From: Ulota crispa
Lineage: Eukaryota > Streptophyta > Bryopsida > Orthotrichales > Orthotrichaceae
Reading direction: 5' to 3'
Length of the DNA: 64,000 nt
Assembly: GCA_963920765.1 (NCBI GenBank)
Contig: OY987244.1
Location: 26,888,358-26,952,357, forward strand
Shown here: piece by piece, positions 12,231-22,892 of the stretch
How the letters are laid out: each line of letters starts with the position of its first letter
Numbering within the stretch: the first letter of the stretch is position 1
Made by a program: the position numbers and the translations under genes
Notes under the pieces: model-generated
Seen by the model: the letters and a program-made list of their open reading frames with translations, nothing else
The model's database searches: none
Told to the model about the DNA's origin: nothing

Positions 12231-13060
12231 TAAGCTCACTGTCCTTTGTGTTGCAGACATGAAATTGTTCAACTTTGAGGTCATCATTAGTTGTGCTTGG
12301 CTTATCATGATCTAGTGTTAGGGGAGAAATTTTAGCTTCACTTGTTGTGAGATCTGGTATTTTCCAATTTCAACCCAATTTTCACTAGCATGCACCAATT
12401 CTTTCTTGTAAATTTTTTATAACTCTACTATAATATACAATAATTAGAGTTTTTTGATAAAAATAACTTTTATTTAATCGAGTAGTTTCAAGTTCCGACC
12501 GGTCTTTTTTCCAATATCAATTGGCTGACAATACACTAATTGCTAGTTCTCCCCAAACACTGCTATGATGTGCTTCGAAATGAAGTGATGCAGCCAGTTA
12601 GCCTGTGTAGGACATGTTGCATCTCTAGCGTTACCCCTAAGTGTCACAAAAGTACCATCGGTATTCTACAAAACCGGCATATGGAAAAGGGGTCTTGGCC
12701 CCTTGAGGCCCCTCCAGCCCCCTTTGGCTCTTGGCCATGTTCACATTCTATTTTGCTACTTTTTCTTTTTCTTTTTGTATGACTTGCTACAATTTTTTTA
12801 CTTTTTACTTTAACTTGTAACATGTAACTTGTAACTTTTACTTTTTACTTTAAATTTTAAGTTTCACTTTTTACTTTTACTTTTGACTTTGACTTTTAAT
12901 TTTTACTTCAAACAAATATATAAGTTTCTAAAAGCACTTATTGAAATCACACCAAAGTGACATTTCATCTCTTTACCAATATAAAAGCTTTAGAGATCTT
13001 CAATATTCTGTTGAATTATTTTCATTTCTTTTTTTAGAATCATTTATTGCTTTTATAAAG
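12231..13060. other. Spacer with an (ACTTTT)n-like low-complexity tract
   Basis: From about 12786 to 12915 the sequence is a run of variants of ACTTTTTACTTTAACTTGTA. The rest shows no gene. Confidence 0.45.
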
Positions 13061-13222
13061 ATGGAAATTGAGGAACGGTTTTTGTTAAGCAAGGCAATTA
13101 CTTTACAAGTGGAGGAATCAGATACCATCTACAATTTGAAGAGCACAATCCAAAAATTTGAAGGGATTGACTTGAGGCGTCAAAAGTTGATATTTAATAC
13201 TCGGGGAGATCACTTCTTGTGA
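13061..13222 (+). pseudogene. Truncated ubiquitin-like fragment
   Basis: The ATG at 13061 opens 53 codons that align without gaps to the first half of ubiquitin. KAITLQVEESDTIYNLKSTI matches [20 protein letters not shown], and EGIDLRRQKLIF matches EGIPPDQQRLIF. By eye about half of the first 49 residues agree. The frame then stops and lacks the second half, including the C-terminal Gly-Gly needed for conjugation. The break falls at GGGAGATCAC (13204), whose inverse GTGATCTCCC appears at 13829, so a later insertion may have cut the gene. A diverged ubiquitin-like gene with a lost downstream exon is the alternative; either way it looks dead. Confidence 0.6.
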
Positions 13223-13830
13223 TTTTATGGTATACATGTGAGTTAAGAGGGTGTTTGATGTAGGGCTATTTATCTAGAATATGGTAATTAAAGTGACCAT
13301 ATTTTTATATAAAAAGCTACGCGGATCATATTTCTAGTACCCCATTTTTTTATAAATTTATTCATTTGGTTTTTAAATGGGGCTATTTTATGTATAAATT
13401 TTGTTTGTCCAATTTGATCCTATCTCTAATATGCATCCAAAAAAAATCTTACTTTCTTTTACATATACACATATGGTATTCACCATGAAACCAATAACAA
13501 GCATATGAATTAGAGGGCTATTGTCTAAGTGAAAAAATTTAGTAACAAGTTCTTAGTATTTCTCAATTCTATGCCACATATTTAAAACAATCTAACATGG
13601 AGAGTAGCAAACAACACTAAATTTTTTTAGAACCCCTATTTGTCAAGGCTAATTTATTATTAAAAAATCCTACTACCTAGTGTTTTAACATACCCTAATT
13701 TATATATACTAAAGTATATAGTATTTCATGAACCCTATAGTAGATTTACATATTATATAAATTTTTTGTCCTTTGAACAAAATGGACCCTATCTTTTAAC
13801 TCACGTGGCTCCTAAAACATAGGCTAGTGA
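13213..13830. mobile_element. Possible inverted-repeat insertion behind the ubiquitin-like fragment
   Basis: GTGAGTTAAGAGG near 13239 is the imperfect inverse of CTTTTAACTCAC near 13793. Outside them lies the inverse pair GGGAGATCAC/GTGATCTCCC. The interior is AT-rich and non-coding. The exact edges and class are uncertain. Confidence 0.35.
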
Positions 13831-14522
13831 TCTCCCCAAGATTTAATAATGAAATGCTCTATGACCAAAAATCCGTGGGTGATAGTGGGACTGGGGATAA
13901 AGATACCCTTTCCATGTATTTGGTTCCAAGAACAAGTACACTTAGAGAGCATCATGTGTTGCAATGTGAAGACAAGAAGTTCAACATGCGTGTGGATATC
14001 CAAGAGCCACATACGGTAGATGCACCCATTCCCCATGGCTCCCCAATTCCGCACCTTATTTTGATGTTTTTGCCACACACTCTTGAACCATATTGGAGCA
14101 GTGAACACTCCTTGCACAAAAAAATCTTGCCACATGTCAATTGTTGAGCTGCTTTGAGATGGTTGGGATTGGGACCATCAAGTATCATTGTAGGAACACC
14201 TCCAAGCAGTTTCAAGCTTACACTACAAGGAAGCAAACTCGATTTGGACATTTTTTTTAATCAATTAGGTCACCTTGATTTGGACACTTTTATGTCAATT
14301 TAGACGCGTTTTTGTCAAATTTTTGTCAATTGGACTAATAGGGATCCTATGAGCTGTAACTTTTTCCTTTAATAAAAAAAAATCTACAATACTTTTTTCC
14401 ACAAAAATTACGTTCTATGATAGCTTGTTGAAAGGCTAACTATTTGGTTTTTTTCTTGAATTTTCCGAGACCTTGAGGTCCCCCAAACCCTTAAACAGTT
14501 GGGAATGGGTGTGTCTACCTTA
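13831..14522. other. Unassigned stretch with overlapping open frames on both strands
   Basis: A 106-codon frame (13827..14147, +) and a 99-codon frame (13952..14251, -) overlap. Composition is less AT-rich than the surroundings. Neither frame resembles a family I know, and each may be the other's shadow. It could be captured host sequence or a transposon relic. Confidence 0.3.
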
Positions 14523-14781
14523 AACACCATATTCATTAAAATGGGAGATTTCCACTAAATTGAGAGGTAATTGAAAGGAAAATTGGTGAAAGGTTTCATT
14601 GCAATTTAGCTCAAGTCAAGCTAAATTGCAATAAAACCATTCAAAACTGACTTGAAATTAGAAAGTTTTATGCCAATTCAGCTAAAAATCCTACTTTCAA
14701 TGGAAATTGTCAATTCAAGTCAAGATCAACATGGTTATTTTGAGAGGTGCCTAATCTCCCATTTTAATGAATATGGTGTTC
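14523..14781. mobile_element. MITE of the CACCATATT family, TTA target duplication
   Basis: AACACCATATTCATTAAAAT at the left mirrors ATTTTAATGAATATGGTGTT at the right. TTA flanks both sides (14520..14522 and 14782..14784), as in PIF/Harbinger-type MITEs. Relatives lie at 23427, 27147, 41916, 43880, 44215 and 49083. Confidence 0.7.
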
Positions 14782-17700
14782 TTAGTGGGTATTTTGAAAT
14801 CTTTGTTGATGGCAAACTTGGCACTTAAAGGCTACACCCTAATACGGGAAAGTGTCTCATGTGGACATGGTTGGGCTCCTCTAAATGTTCGTTCACACTA
14901 ACCTTCAAATCTCATACTCGATTAACTTGAAGGAATCTTATGAAAGTTTTGAACGTCTTATGTATTAGAGTTTGCATCATCTTATGCTTCATTTGATGAT
15001 TTTTCTCTTTCACTACATTGAAATAATTTAAAATCCATGGTCTTGTTTACTAAATCTCTTGTCACAATGACTATTGTTTTAATTCTAAATGTGCCAAGAG
15101 AGATTGAAGTAATGGTACTTTTTAGGCAATAGATTGCAAAAGTTTAACAACCATTAAAAATAAAGTACATAAATATGAAGTACGTTTCAATCACTTGTTT
15201 GCAAAAGAGTTAAATGAATCTAAGTACATTCATAGAATTAAGCTAGTTTTTTGAAAGTTAATAAGGTCATCAACCTAGCCAAGTTATTATCTTCAATTTC
15301 AAAAGCACCCAATGTCTCTAACTTTGAATGGTGAATGAATTCAACCATGTCCCACTTGTACAAATAGACTTGGATTTCCATTCATTTCACATTTGAGGCT
15401 TTTCATCTTAGTTTTTACCTTCAATGCTTTATGTTGAGGTAATTTTTGTGAATATTGTATAACTCAAAGATTTAAAAAGACGTCTCACTACAAAAAGCAA
15501 CTTTTCCAACTTCATAATTGTCCTTAAGAAAAAAAATTCAACATGTGAGTACTAAATTTGAAAAAATGACTATATTTAAAAGTTTCAATTTCATAACTAC
15601 AACATAATTGTTCTATTACAAGTTAACCCTAAAGGCCCATAGTCTTTATAAGGGCAAAATGGATTTTGGGCAGGCTTGTTCTGGTGATATGTTTTATCAA
15701 AAAAATTAATGAAAAAAACAAAAATAAAATTTTGCAAAGGCTTTGTGGAGGTGTGATTTTGATTAAAATAAAATTGATAATTCAAAATTTATTGGTGTTT
15801 TGTGGATTTTGTTCAAGGGAGAGCTTGGGCGTGCCATTTTTTGTTAACTTTTTTAAAGGACAACCAATGAAAGCATAATCTTTCATTGGAGTACATTCAA
15901 AGCAATAACTTATTAGTTGAATTTGTTATAGTATCAAATAAATATAGTAACTATTAGAGATTTGATTTTTCTTTCAAGTTTTTTTTGTGATTGTTAATAA
16001 AATAACCCTTTCAATCCATAGTTGAGATTTTAAATTTTTCAAAAAAAACCACTGAAAATTTGATTTGCAAAAAAACCTTAGTGTATTGTGACTTTCAAAC
16101 ACATGTTGTAATGCATGCCCATGTAAAGAATGTTCCAAGTCTTTGTTGAACACACAAGTTTGTGAAAATATGCCTAACATGATTGCGAGCATGTTGGACA
16201 AACTATTTTAATTATGACTTAAGTTGCCAATCATGAAGAAACTCCTAATGTATTTATGCCAATTTTTTTACAAATTAGGTTTACTAAAAGCCTTGCTACA
16301 TGAAAAAGTTGAAAAGCTAAAAATAAAAACTTGTGGTTTTTGGATTTTTGTGATATTTTTAAGTGATCTAAATGTTATTTGAGACTCTCAATCATGAGGT
16401 TGTGGTTATTGCAACATCAGTTTTGTTTGATTGGTATACCTTTCCCTTGTTTGTCCCATTTGCTTGTAGTTCCTAGATGTAGAGTATGACCAAATGACGT
16501 TGCTAGAAACCAAAGTTTGAGTAGAATTGCAAAAAAAACTATTTAACTACTCTATGAAGTTCAAATTTTAAAAAACTATGATAAAAGAAAGATGAAGTTT
16601 GGAAACAAATGTAAAACATCAAGAGGTCTATGTTTTAGAAAAATGGGAAATCTCCTTGTGTTTTACATACATAATTTAGACTTATGTGACTAGTCTAAAT
16701 TTACTTATATATGATGGAAAGCTTTATAACTAAAAATACGGGAATTAATTATGATGAACTTGACTAAGGAAATCTGTTAATAATAAAAAATTAAATTATG
16801 TTATAATGATGATAATGTTAATGGTTTTTTGAGATTGAAAACTAGAACATCCAATTGATTAGTAATATTTGACTTCCATTGTTGCATTTTCCAAAATTTC
16901 TCTAGAAATGCTCACAATCTATGTATGCAATAATTCCAATGCCCATAAGAGAAAACGAGTAAGCTAAGTTTGTACCAGTTTAAGTGTTGTCAAAATTGTG
17001 CATATTATATATTCCCAAAGATATCAATGGTGACAATGGGTATTGATTTTGGTACTCTTGTATGCCACCACCCATGCATTTTTCCACTTAAACTTCCAAC
17101 ATATAAAATAGCAATATCCACCTTAGGGATGAATGAGAGGTTAAATAAGATAAAACCTTTAAAATATATAAAGTACCTTGTTTCAAAAAAACTGATTTTA
17201 AATCCTCAATGCTTTTGATTAGTATCAAAAGCTGCGAAAGTGCCTAATTAAAAAAGAAAGAAATGAAGGAAGATTACAAGGGTACCAAAATTGAAGCATA
17301 TAGAAATAAAGACAATCTTCAAATGTTTGTCCACAACATCATTCAAGCCTACATTCTTTTCATGTAAATGGCTAAAATCAGTAAAATGGACATCTTAGAC
17401 CAACTTGGCGATTGAGACATGTACTCTTTGTATGTCAAAAAAACACTCTTTTGTTGAACTACGCCTTCAGCATGTATTTCTCTTCCACTATTTCACAAAA
17501 TGCTTTAGTGCTTGTAAGTAAATTCATAAGGAATTGCAAAGAGAGAAATAGTGGGCAGCAATATTGTAAATCACAAGAGAACATAAAACTCTTAGGTAGC
17601 ACATGGTGCTGGTGACAAAAAAAGATATTCTAAACATTCAAGAAATTCACAAAATCTAGCCCTTCCAAATGGATTATTAGAAAACTTACAAATATTTAAT

Positions 17701-17934
17701 TGTTTAATGACGTGATTGGCTAGCTGAAAAAAACTAAGCTAAGCCTACTTCATGAATGACAACTTTTGAAATTTTCAATGGAAGTTCACGTTTTGACACC
17801 CCCTAATGACTAGGATGTACAATACAACTAGTAAATGTCTGACAAAGTGCACATCAATCTATCTATATAACAAAATACGTTTTACTACGTGACGATCCTT
17901 TTACCCCATCCTTTTATCATATTGGTAAATAAAC
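14782..17934. other. AT-rich spacer with a lone TTAA-type end, no gene seen
   Basis: At 15623 TTAA is followed by CCCTAAAGGCCCATAG, which looks like a left end of the TTAA family. No matching right end was found. Short frames (15597-17615) have transposon-spacer composition and no recognisable motifs. Confidence 0.4.
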
Positions 17935-18445
17935 CCGCGTGAGTAAAAATTTGCTTGGGTAGAAAATTTGCATAGGCGGGTAAATAAATATGTGTGGGTA
18001 AAAAATTGTTTGGGTAGAAACCTTGCATAGGTAAAAACCTGCTTACATAGAAATTTTCATAGGTAAAAACGTGTGTAGGTAAAAATTTGCATAGGTAAAA
18101 CCTACGTAGGTTTAAATTTACGTAGGTGCAAATTTACGTAGGTAAAAACTTGTATGAGAAAAAAAATTGCATGTGTAAAAAATGCGTGGACAAACAATAA
18201 AATTTGTAACAAAATTGCATGGGTAAGAAACAAAAGTATATAAAAAATTGAGTGAATAATTATGTGGGTACATTTTTGTGTAGGTAAGAAACAAAATATA
18301 TTTTTTTGAGTGACAAATCAATGATGCTCTTTTTTCCGCGTGGGTAAAACACTATGGGTATAGAACAAAAACTGCTTTACTGCAAGGGAATGTTTTGTAA
18401 ACAAAAACAAATATTTTGCTGCATGGGTAAGGTTTGAAATTGGAG
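17935..18445. repeat. Degenerate minisatellite built on TAGGTAAAAATTTGCA
   Basis: Variants of GGGTAAAAATTTGCATAGG recur every 16-22 bases, with palindromic spots such as ACCTACGTAGGT near 18098. The pattern fades after about 18430. The preceding TCTATCTATATAACAAAATA (about 17858) resembles a Helitron 5' end, but no matching 3' hairpin and CTRR end was found. Confidence 0.55.
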
Positions 18446-18993
18446 TGCACAAATAAAAAGTAAGAATTATCACTTGTGGGGAAATGAGGGGGAAATGTTT
18501 TGTGTAATGGGGCCTAAAAATGTTTTGTGTCCTGTTGGAGCAACTGGTGCCTATACTAGTTCCACATATATAAAAAAGGCCAAGAGACCTCCTAACAGTG
18601 AAATGTAATTTTGTTACAAGATAAAACATACAAAATCCATGTCCAAACATATTTGCATGCTCTACATAGTCATCCAATACACTCAGTTTATGCTATATTT
18701 ATGAGGGTGCATGTCCTTAAAATTTCCTACTTTTTAATGAACTATGAATTTAGAAACCTACACTAAATAATGCATTTAAGTTGCCTCACTTGCCTTACCT
18801 TGAAAAGTTACCTCATGACTCCTTGTTTTGCCACATGGATGTGCATGCAACTCTTTAGATAGTAAGGTTTTATAGAGTTTACTTTTTGAACTCTACTAGT
18901 TTGTATTTATGTAGCATTGTTGTTGTTGCCGTGCCTTGTCATGAATTTTTTTTACTGTAGTAATCATTAATGAAAATTATCATAGTAGTAGTA

Positions 18994-18994
<1 letters not shown>

Positions 18995-19041
<47 letters not shown>

Positions 19042-19083
19042 GTAATAATAATAGTAATAATAATAATAATAATAATAGTAGTA
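18995..19083. repeat. (AAT)n microsatellite
   Basis: Nearly pure AAT/TAG triplets over about 85 bases. They create false poly-Ile frames on both strands (18939..19236). Confidence 0.9.
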
Positions 19084-19093
19084 AGTATTTGTA

Positions 19094-20038
19094 AGGAATT
19101 GCTAAAGTTACACCCAAAATTGCTAACGCCACACTCCAAGGTGTGCTTTAGCATGAAATGTGAGAATTTAATGCTCATTTTTAAAAATTTCAATCAAAAG
19201 ATTTGTGTAACCTCTATCTTCCTAAGGCTATATTAAATTTTTTTTGGAGGCGCTTGAATTTATAACTAAAAATATAGGACTTTTGAATTACTTGAAACAA
19301 AAGTTCATCAAAAAATAGCAATGGTGCAATAAAAGTTCAACAAAAAATTGTATTTGTTGTCTTAGAGGTGATAATGTTGTGATTGAATGAATGATGGACC
19401 ACTTGAATACAAAAAAATAGCTTTGACCCCTAAATGCCCAAGGGGTAAGGGCAAAACATAGAATTGTTATAAAATGTTATTTTTGTAGCTTTTTTGCAAG
19501 TTGTATCAAAAAAGCAAACAAGAATCATAAGCTTTGGTAATTATCCTTATGGCCAAACATTCAAAAAAAATTTGGGACTCTTATTTAATGAATTTAGAAG
19601 CATTTACCACTTAATATTCATCAAAATTACATATTTTAGTCATAGAATTTAAAATTTGGTATGATTGGTTAAAAATAGACATTTTATTGAAAACTTCAAA
19701 TATGCAATCTTTTTGAAGGAGAGGATATCATTATGTTTCCCAAAAAAGTAAATTATGTAACACTGGCAAATATTGAAGTGTTTGTCTTTGAAAAATTCTC
19801 CTTGATGGAGGTTAACTTGGATTGACAAGTTTCAAATTAGGTTGGAAAGTAGACTTGCTTTCCTAAATGAAAGTATTTTTTTATTTTTTCAAAAAATGTT
19901 CTTTTCCTTTTTGGGCAACCCACAAGAAAAGGCAGCAACTAGAAAATAGTCAATCGGGTGTTTAGGGGTTAAATTCTCAAATTACATGCTCATAGGGGAG
20001 TGGTGTTAATAGTTTTGGATGTAGCTTTAACAATTCCC
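19094..20038. mobile_element. hAT-like non-autonomous element, copy D1
   Basis: AGGAATTGCTAAAG at the left mirrors CTTTAACAATTCCC at the right. The 8-base flanks TATTTGTA (19086..19093) and TATTTATA (20039..20046) differ at one base; an 8-bp target repeat is typical of hAT. It is inserted in the 18761..20100 element and itself carries the TTAA element 19427..19968. Its relative at 63 kb lacks that insertion. Confidence 0.75.
19427..19968. mobile_element. TTAA-bounded (piggyBac-like) element inside hAT copy D1
   Basis: The element begins CCCCTAAATGCCC after TTGA (19423..19426) and ends GGGTGTTTAGGGG before TTAA (19969..19972). In the related hAT copy at 63 kb the same place reads AATAACATTAAATTCTC, a single uninterrupted TTAA. 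That is direct evidence for insertion at, and duplication of, TTAA. Confidence 0.8.
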
Positions 20039-20100
20039 TATTTATATAGTGTAAAATGTCAATAAATTAGCGTGGGGCAACCTAAATGCACAATTTAATG

Positions 20101-20440
20101 TATGCGCTAGCTACGTATGCCACCCTCGAACCAAGATGACGTCACTATTCCAATCATGGCTTTCTTTTCATTTTAAAAAAAGTGTGAAAGTGGCAATTTA
20201 AAATATTATAATGGTGCTCCAAATTTCAACATTCATCCGCATATTTGATAGAAAATATCACATTAGTACATATTGCATGTTTATAATTTACTTTTCATCC
20301 ACAATTTGGCAATTCCATCCTAGGTTATAAAAAAATTTGAATCCTTGTGAAAATTTCATCCAAGTTTGTAGGCACTTTTTTTTTACATTTTTTAGCCAGA
20401 CTTTTTTTGGGTGCAATTTGGCACCAAAAAGCCAAAAAAA
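20101..20440. other. AT-rich spacer
   Basis: No gene or paired repeat seen; it precedes the GC-rich island. Confidence 0.4.
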
Positions 20441-20444
20441 AAGC

Positions 20445-21070
20445 CCTGATTCCGACTACAGGACCGCCCCCGTTTCGCGCGCCCTCTCGCGCGCGAGAAG
20501 AAGCGCAGTTTTGTTAGCATTCAAGGGCAATACGCATCGGCCTCACGTCGCGGCTGTCGCGGTTGTCGCCGCTCTTCCCTTGCTGGAGCTCCTGCTCTTC
20601 GGAGCTGCACAGCAGCTTGCGCTCTCCCTCTCGCCGAATTGTCTGGCAACTAGATGTTCCACCAGAATGTACGAGCAAATTGCTACTTCCTTCGCTTTTC
20701 TTCAATTCCAGCTTTACATTTGCAATTTTGCATATCATATGTCATCGGATCCTGCGAGGATTGGACCGCGGTGTTTTCATCAAGAGTTTCTAGGGTTTAG
20801 GGTAAGTCGCACCAGCCAGAGAATCGGTGACCCCCGGCTTGAACGACGCCGGAGTTGAACGGCCGATCGCTCGCTCGCCGCCTAGCTAGTTGTTTCGAGC
20901 CTTTTCAATCAATTCAGCATTACGGCTTAGGTGGAGCACGGCTATGCATATATACGGGATCGGACAAGCACAGCGCAACCGGTAAATCGAGTGTGTCTTG
21001 GCTGGATTTAGGTCGTGTATCTGTATATGTTTTCATTGCTCGAGTGTCACGTTGCTGTACGTGATCCCTG
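20445..21070 (+). promoter_or_regulatory. GC-rich promoter-like island with a possible non-coding exon
   Basis: GC content jumps here, with a palindrome-rich GCGCGCCCTCTCGCGCGCGA near 20478 and CT-rich runs. TTTCTAGGGTTTAGGGTAAGT (near 20787) combines a typical plant leader motif with a good splice donor pointing right. No downstream coding exon is recognisable before the peroxidase gene, which runs the opposite way. It could be the 5' end of a non-coding transcript or a dead gene's promoter. The 173-codon frame at 20337..20858 starts in AT-rich DNA and looks accidental. Confidence 0.35.
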
Positions 21071-21525
21071 TCGTTGTACGATTATTAGGGGGCTTCAAAC
21101 ATCAACTTTTTTTGGTGACTCACGTCGCAATTCACCTTGGTGAATTCATTAGTGAACATTAGTGAACCTTGATGTGCCTCACTTCTGGACTGCACTCCTA
21201 ATGTGATGCACGTGAGGAGTGAATTTCAGAAACTCACTTTTGTGGTTTTGCAGGGCTCATTTGCATGCGTCCTCAAACTCCCAAACTTCTTTCGCAGAAA
21301 TTTCCGCAAACTCACGGGTGTCTCAGACTTTGTGCATGCAAGGGAACGAAAACAATTCACCAGTGAGTGGAAATCTGTGAGATGAGAAGTTCAAAGGCCA
21401 GATTTCATGTTTGAAGCCGCCTATTCTAAAGGTTAACACGCTCACTGCCGTGATGGCCTCAAACAAATCAAAGCTGTTGTGTGGCTTTATAACAGTGAAT
21501 GAGTGCTCGAGGCTAGGGTTTCTTA

Positions 21526-21890
21526 GGGTGGCTTCACACTATGACCGGCCAAGTCGAGAGGCACTCAAATTGAGTGGCCAAACTTTGTCAAGAGGCCAAG
21601 AAAATTTGCTAAAAATAGACAATAAATGCTGAAATTGACAACAATAAATGCTGAAACTGATGGCCTCTCGTTCATAGTTTGGGTCTCCATTTTTGCTGGA
21701 TCCAAACTTCCCTTTGAGAGGCTGTCAACCTTGGATGATAAAGTGTTGCCATGTAGGCAAATGGTGGATGATGGCCTTTGGAGTTTGGCCTCTAGTGTGA
21801 AGGCTTGAGCGGCCGGACTCTCAGTTTCGTGCAATCTGATTGGTGCAGACCGACGACCTCTTGACCTTTGGCCATAGTGTGAAGCCGCCC
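21526..21890. mobile_element. PIF/Harbinger-like MITE with CACACTATG ends, copy 1
   Basis: GGGTGGCTTCACACTATG follows TTA (21523..21525), and CATAGTGTGAAGCCGCCC precedes TTA (21891..21893), an almost exact inverse pair. It is the same family as 11675..12230. It has no protein of its own. Confidence 0.75.
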
Positions 21891-22025
21891 TTATTGTGCA
21901 CCAAGCTTCAGCCACGTCCTGCTTATTATATTGATTGATTGATGCTTCCGTTTAATTCATGCAAACGGCGTGGCTGCAATGCAAGGGAGGATGTAAGGCA
22001 AGAGCACCCAAATGCGACACTTACT

Positions 22026-22406
22026 TGAGGTGTGGTAATTTGGAGGGTCATTTGAGAAAGTAATGGCATGTGCTTGTTAGGAAATGGGTACAGATTTAAG
22101 CAAAATTATTTTCAGAATTTTTTGAGATTGTATGAATAAATTATGAATTGTTGAAAGTAATTCCTTAGATTGACCTATTGTGGACACTAAACCCCTGAAA
22201 AAGCAACAACAAAATGATCATGTCACACCCAATCATAAATTGTCACGTACAAATTTTTTGTTTTCTTATGTCAACTTGCATCAACTTGCATGTCTGATCT
22301 GGGTGCATGCGTGTCATTTTGGGTGCAAGAGGGCTTACTTTTAGGTTTAATTTTAGATGTTGCTAAACGGCTAGTGTCACATTTGGGTGCTTCTACCTTA
22401 TGGGCA
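22026..22406. repeat. Dispersed repeat, copy 2
   Basis: This is the uninterrupted counterpart of 6..941: GGTGTGGTAATTTGGAGGGT through to CTTCTACCTTATG. As at the LUX-like gene, GC-richer DNA starts immediately after it. Confidence 0.6.
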
Positions 22407-22892
22407 ATTCGACGACCGAAAACTCGTGCACAAGTGACGGACGGTTCTCTTCTCTTCACTGTTGTGATTGATGGAGCAGGCAGCAAAGCACGCTGGCACA
22501 ACGTCGCAGGCGTTGGTCTGCTGAGTATCAGAGAGGCGCAGTCTGTACAGAGGCAAGTATGCAGTGAGCCTGAGGTGGAATCTTTTCGATTCGCTCGCCA
22601 TTCGAGGTAAAAATCTGGAGAATTGAGACCAAATGTGGAAATATTCAGACTTTCTCAAGCATAGGGAGACCGTGGTGGAGGCATCAAGCCGACTACCGGT
22701 TGGGCGTGGAATCGTGGACTTGCAACCATGGCTTAGAATTCGTCATAGTTCAGGAGTAACGCAAATTCAGTTCTTAAAAGCTGGAGATTACAGAGTCTGC
22801 TTTGCAAATGCTGCTTCCACATGGAATCAGCATGCCTTCAATTACCACTTTCACGAAGTATTGTGAATAAGACATGAGGACAGGCGACATGT
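22407..22892. other. Region downstream of the peroxidase gene; frames not assigned
   Basis: A 106-codon (22290..22610) and a 77-codon (22633..22866) plus-strand frame cover part of this GC-richer stretch. TTCGAG|GTAAAAA near 22607 could be a plus-strand donor. It probably includes the 3' UTR of the minus-strand peroxidase. No product is recognised. Confidence 0.35.

Larger units (their letters stand above)
18761..20100. mobile_element. TA-flanked element with CACTA...-like ends, containing two further insertions
   Basis: CACTAAATAATGCATTTAAG at the left mirrors the right end AACCTAAATGCACAATTTAA TG, and TA lies on each side. The interior matches, inverted, the elements at 42155..42739 and 61510..62178 (for instance TTACCTCATGACTC and GTGGGGCAACCTAAATG). 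The ends recall CACTA elements, but only a 2-bp TA target repeat is seen, so a Tc1/mariner-like class is possible. It is the outer shell of a three-level nest. Confidence 0.6.

Noticed and set aside
18939-19236. 84- and 88-codon frames on both strands
   Set aside because: They consist largely of poly-Ile translated from the AAT microsatellite.
20337-20858. 173-codon plus-strand frame
   Set aside because: It begins in AT-rich spacer, crosses a promoter-like GC island and a likely splice donor, and shows no motif; treated as chance.
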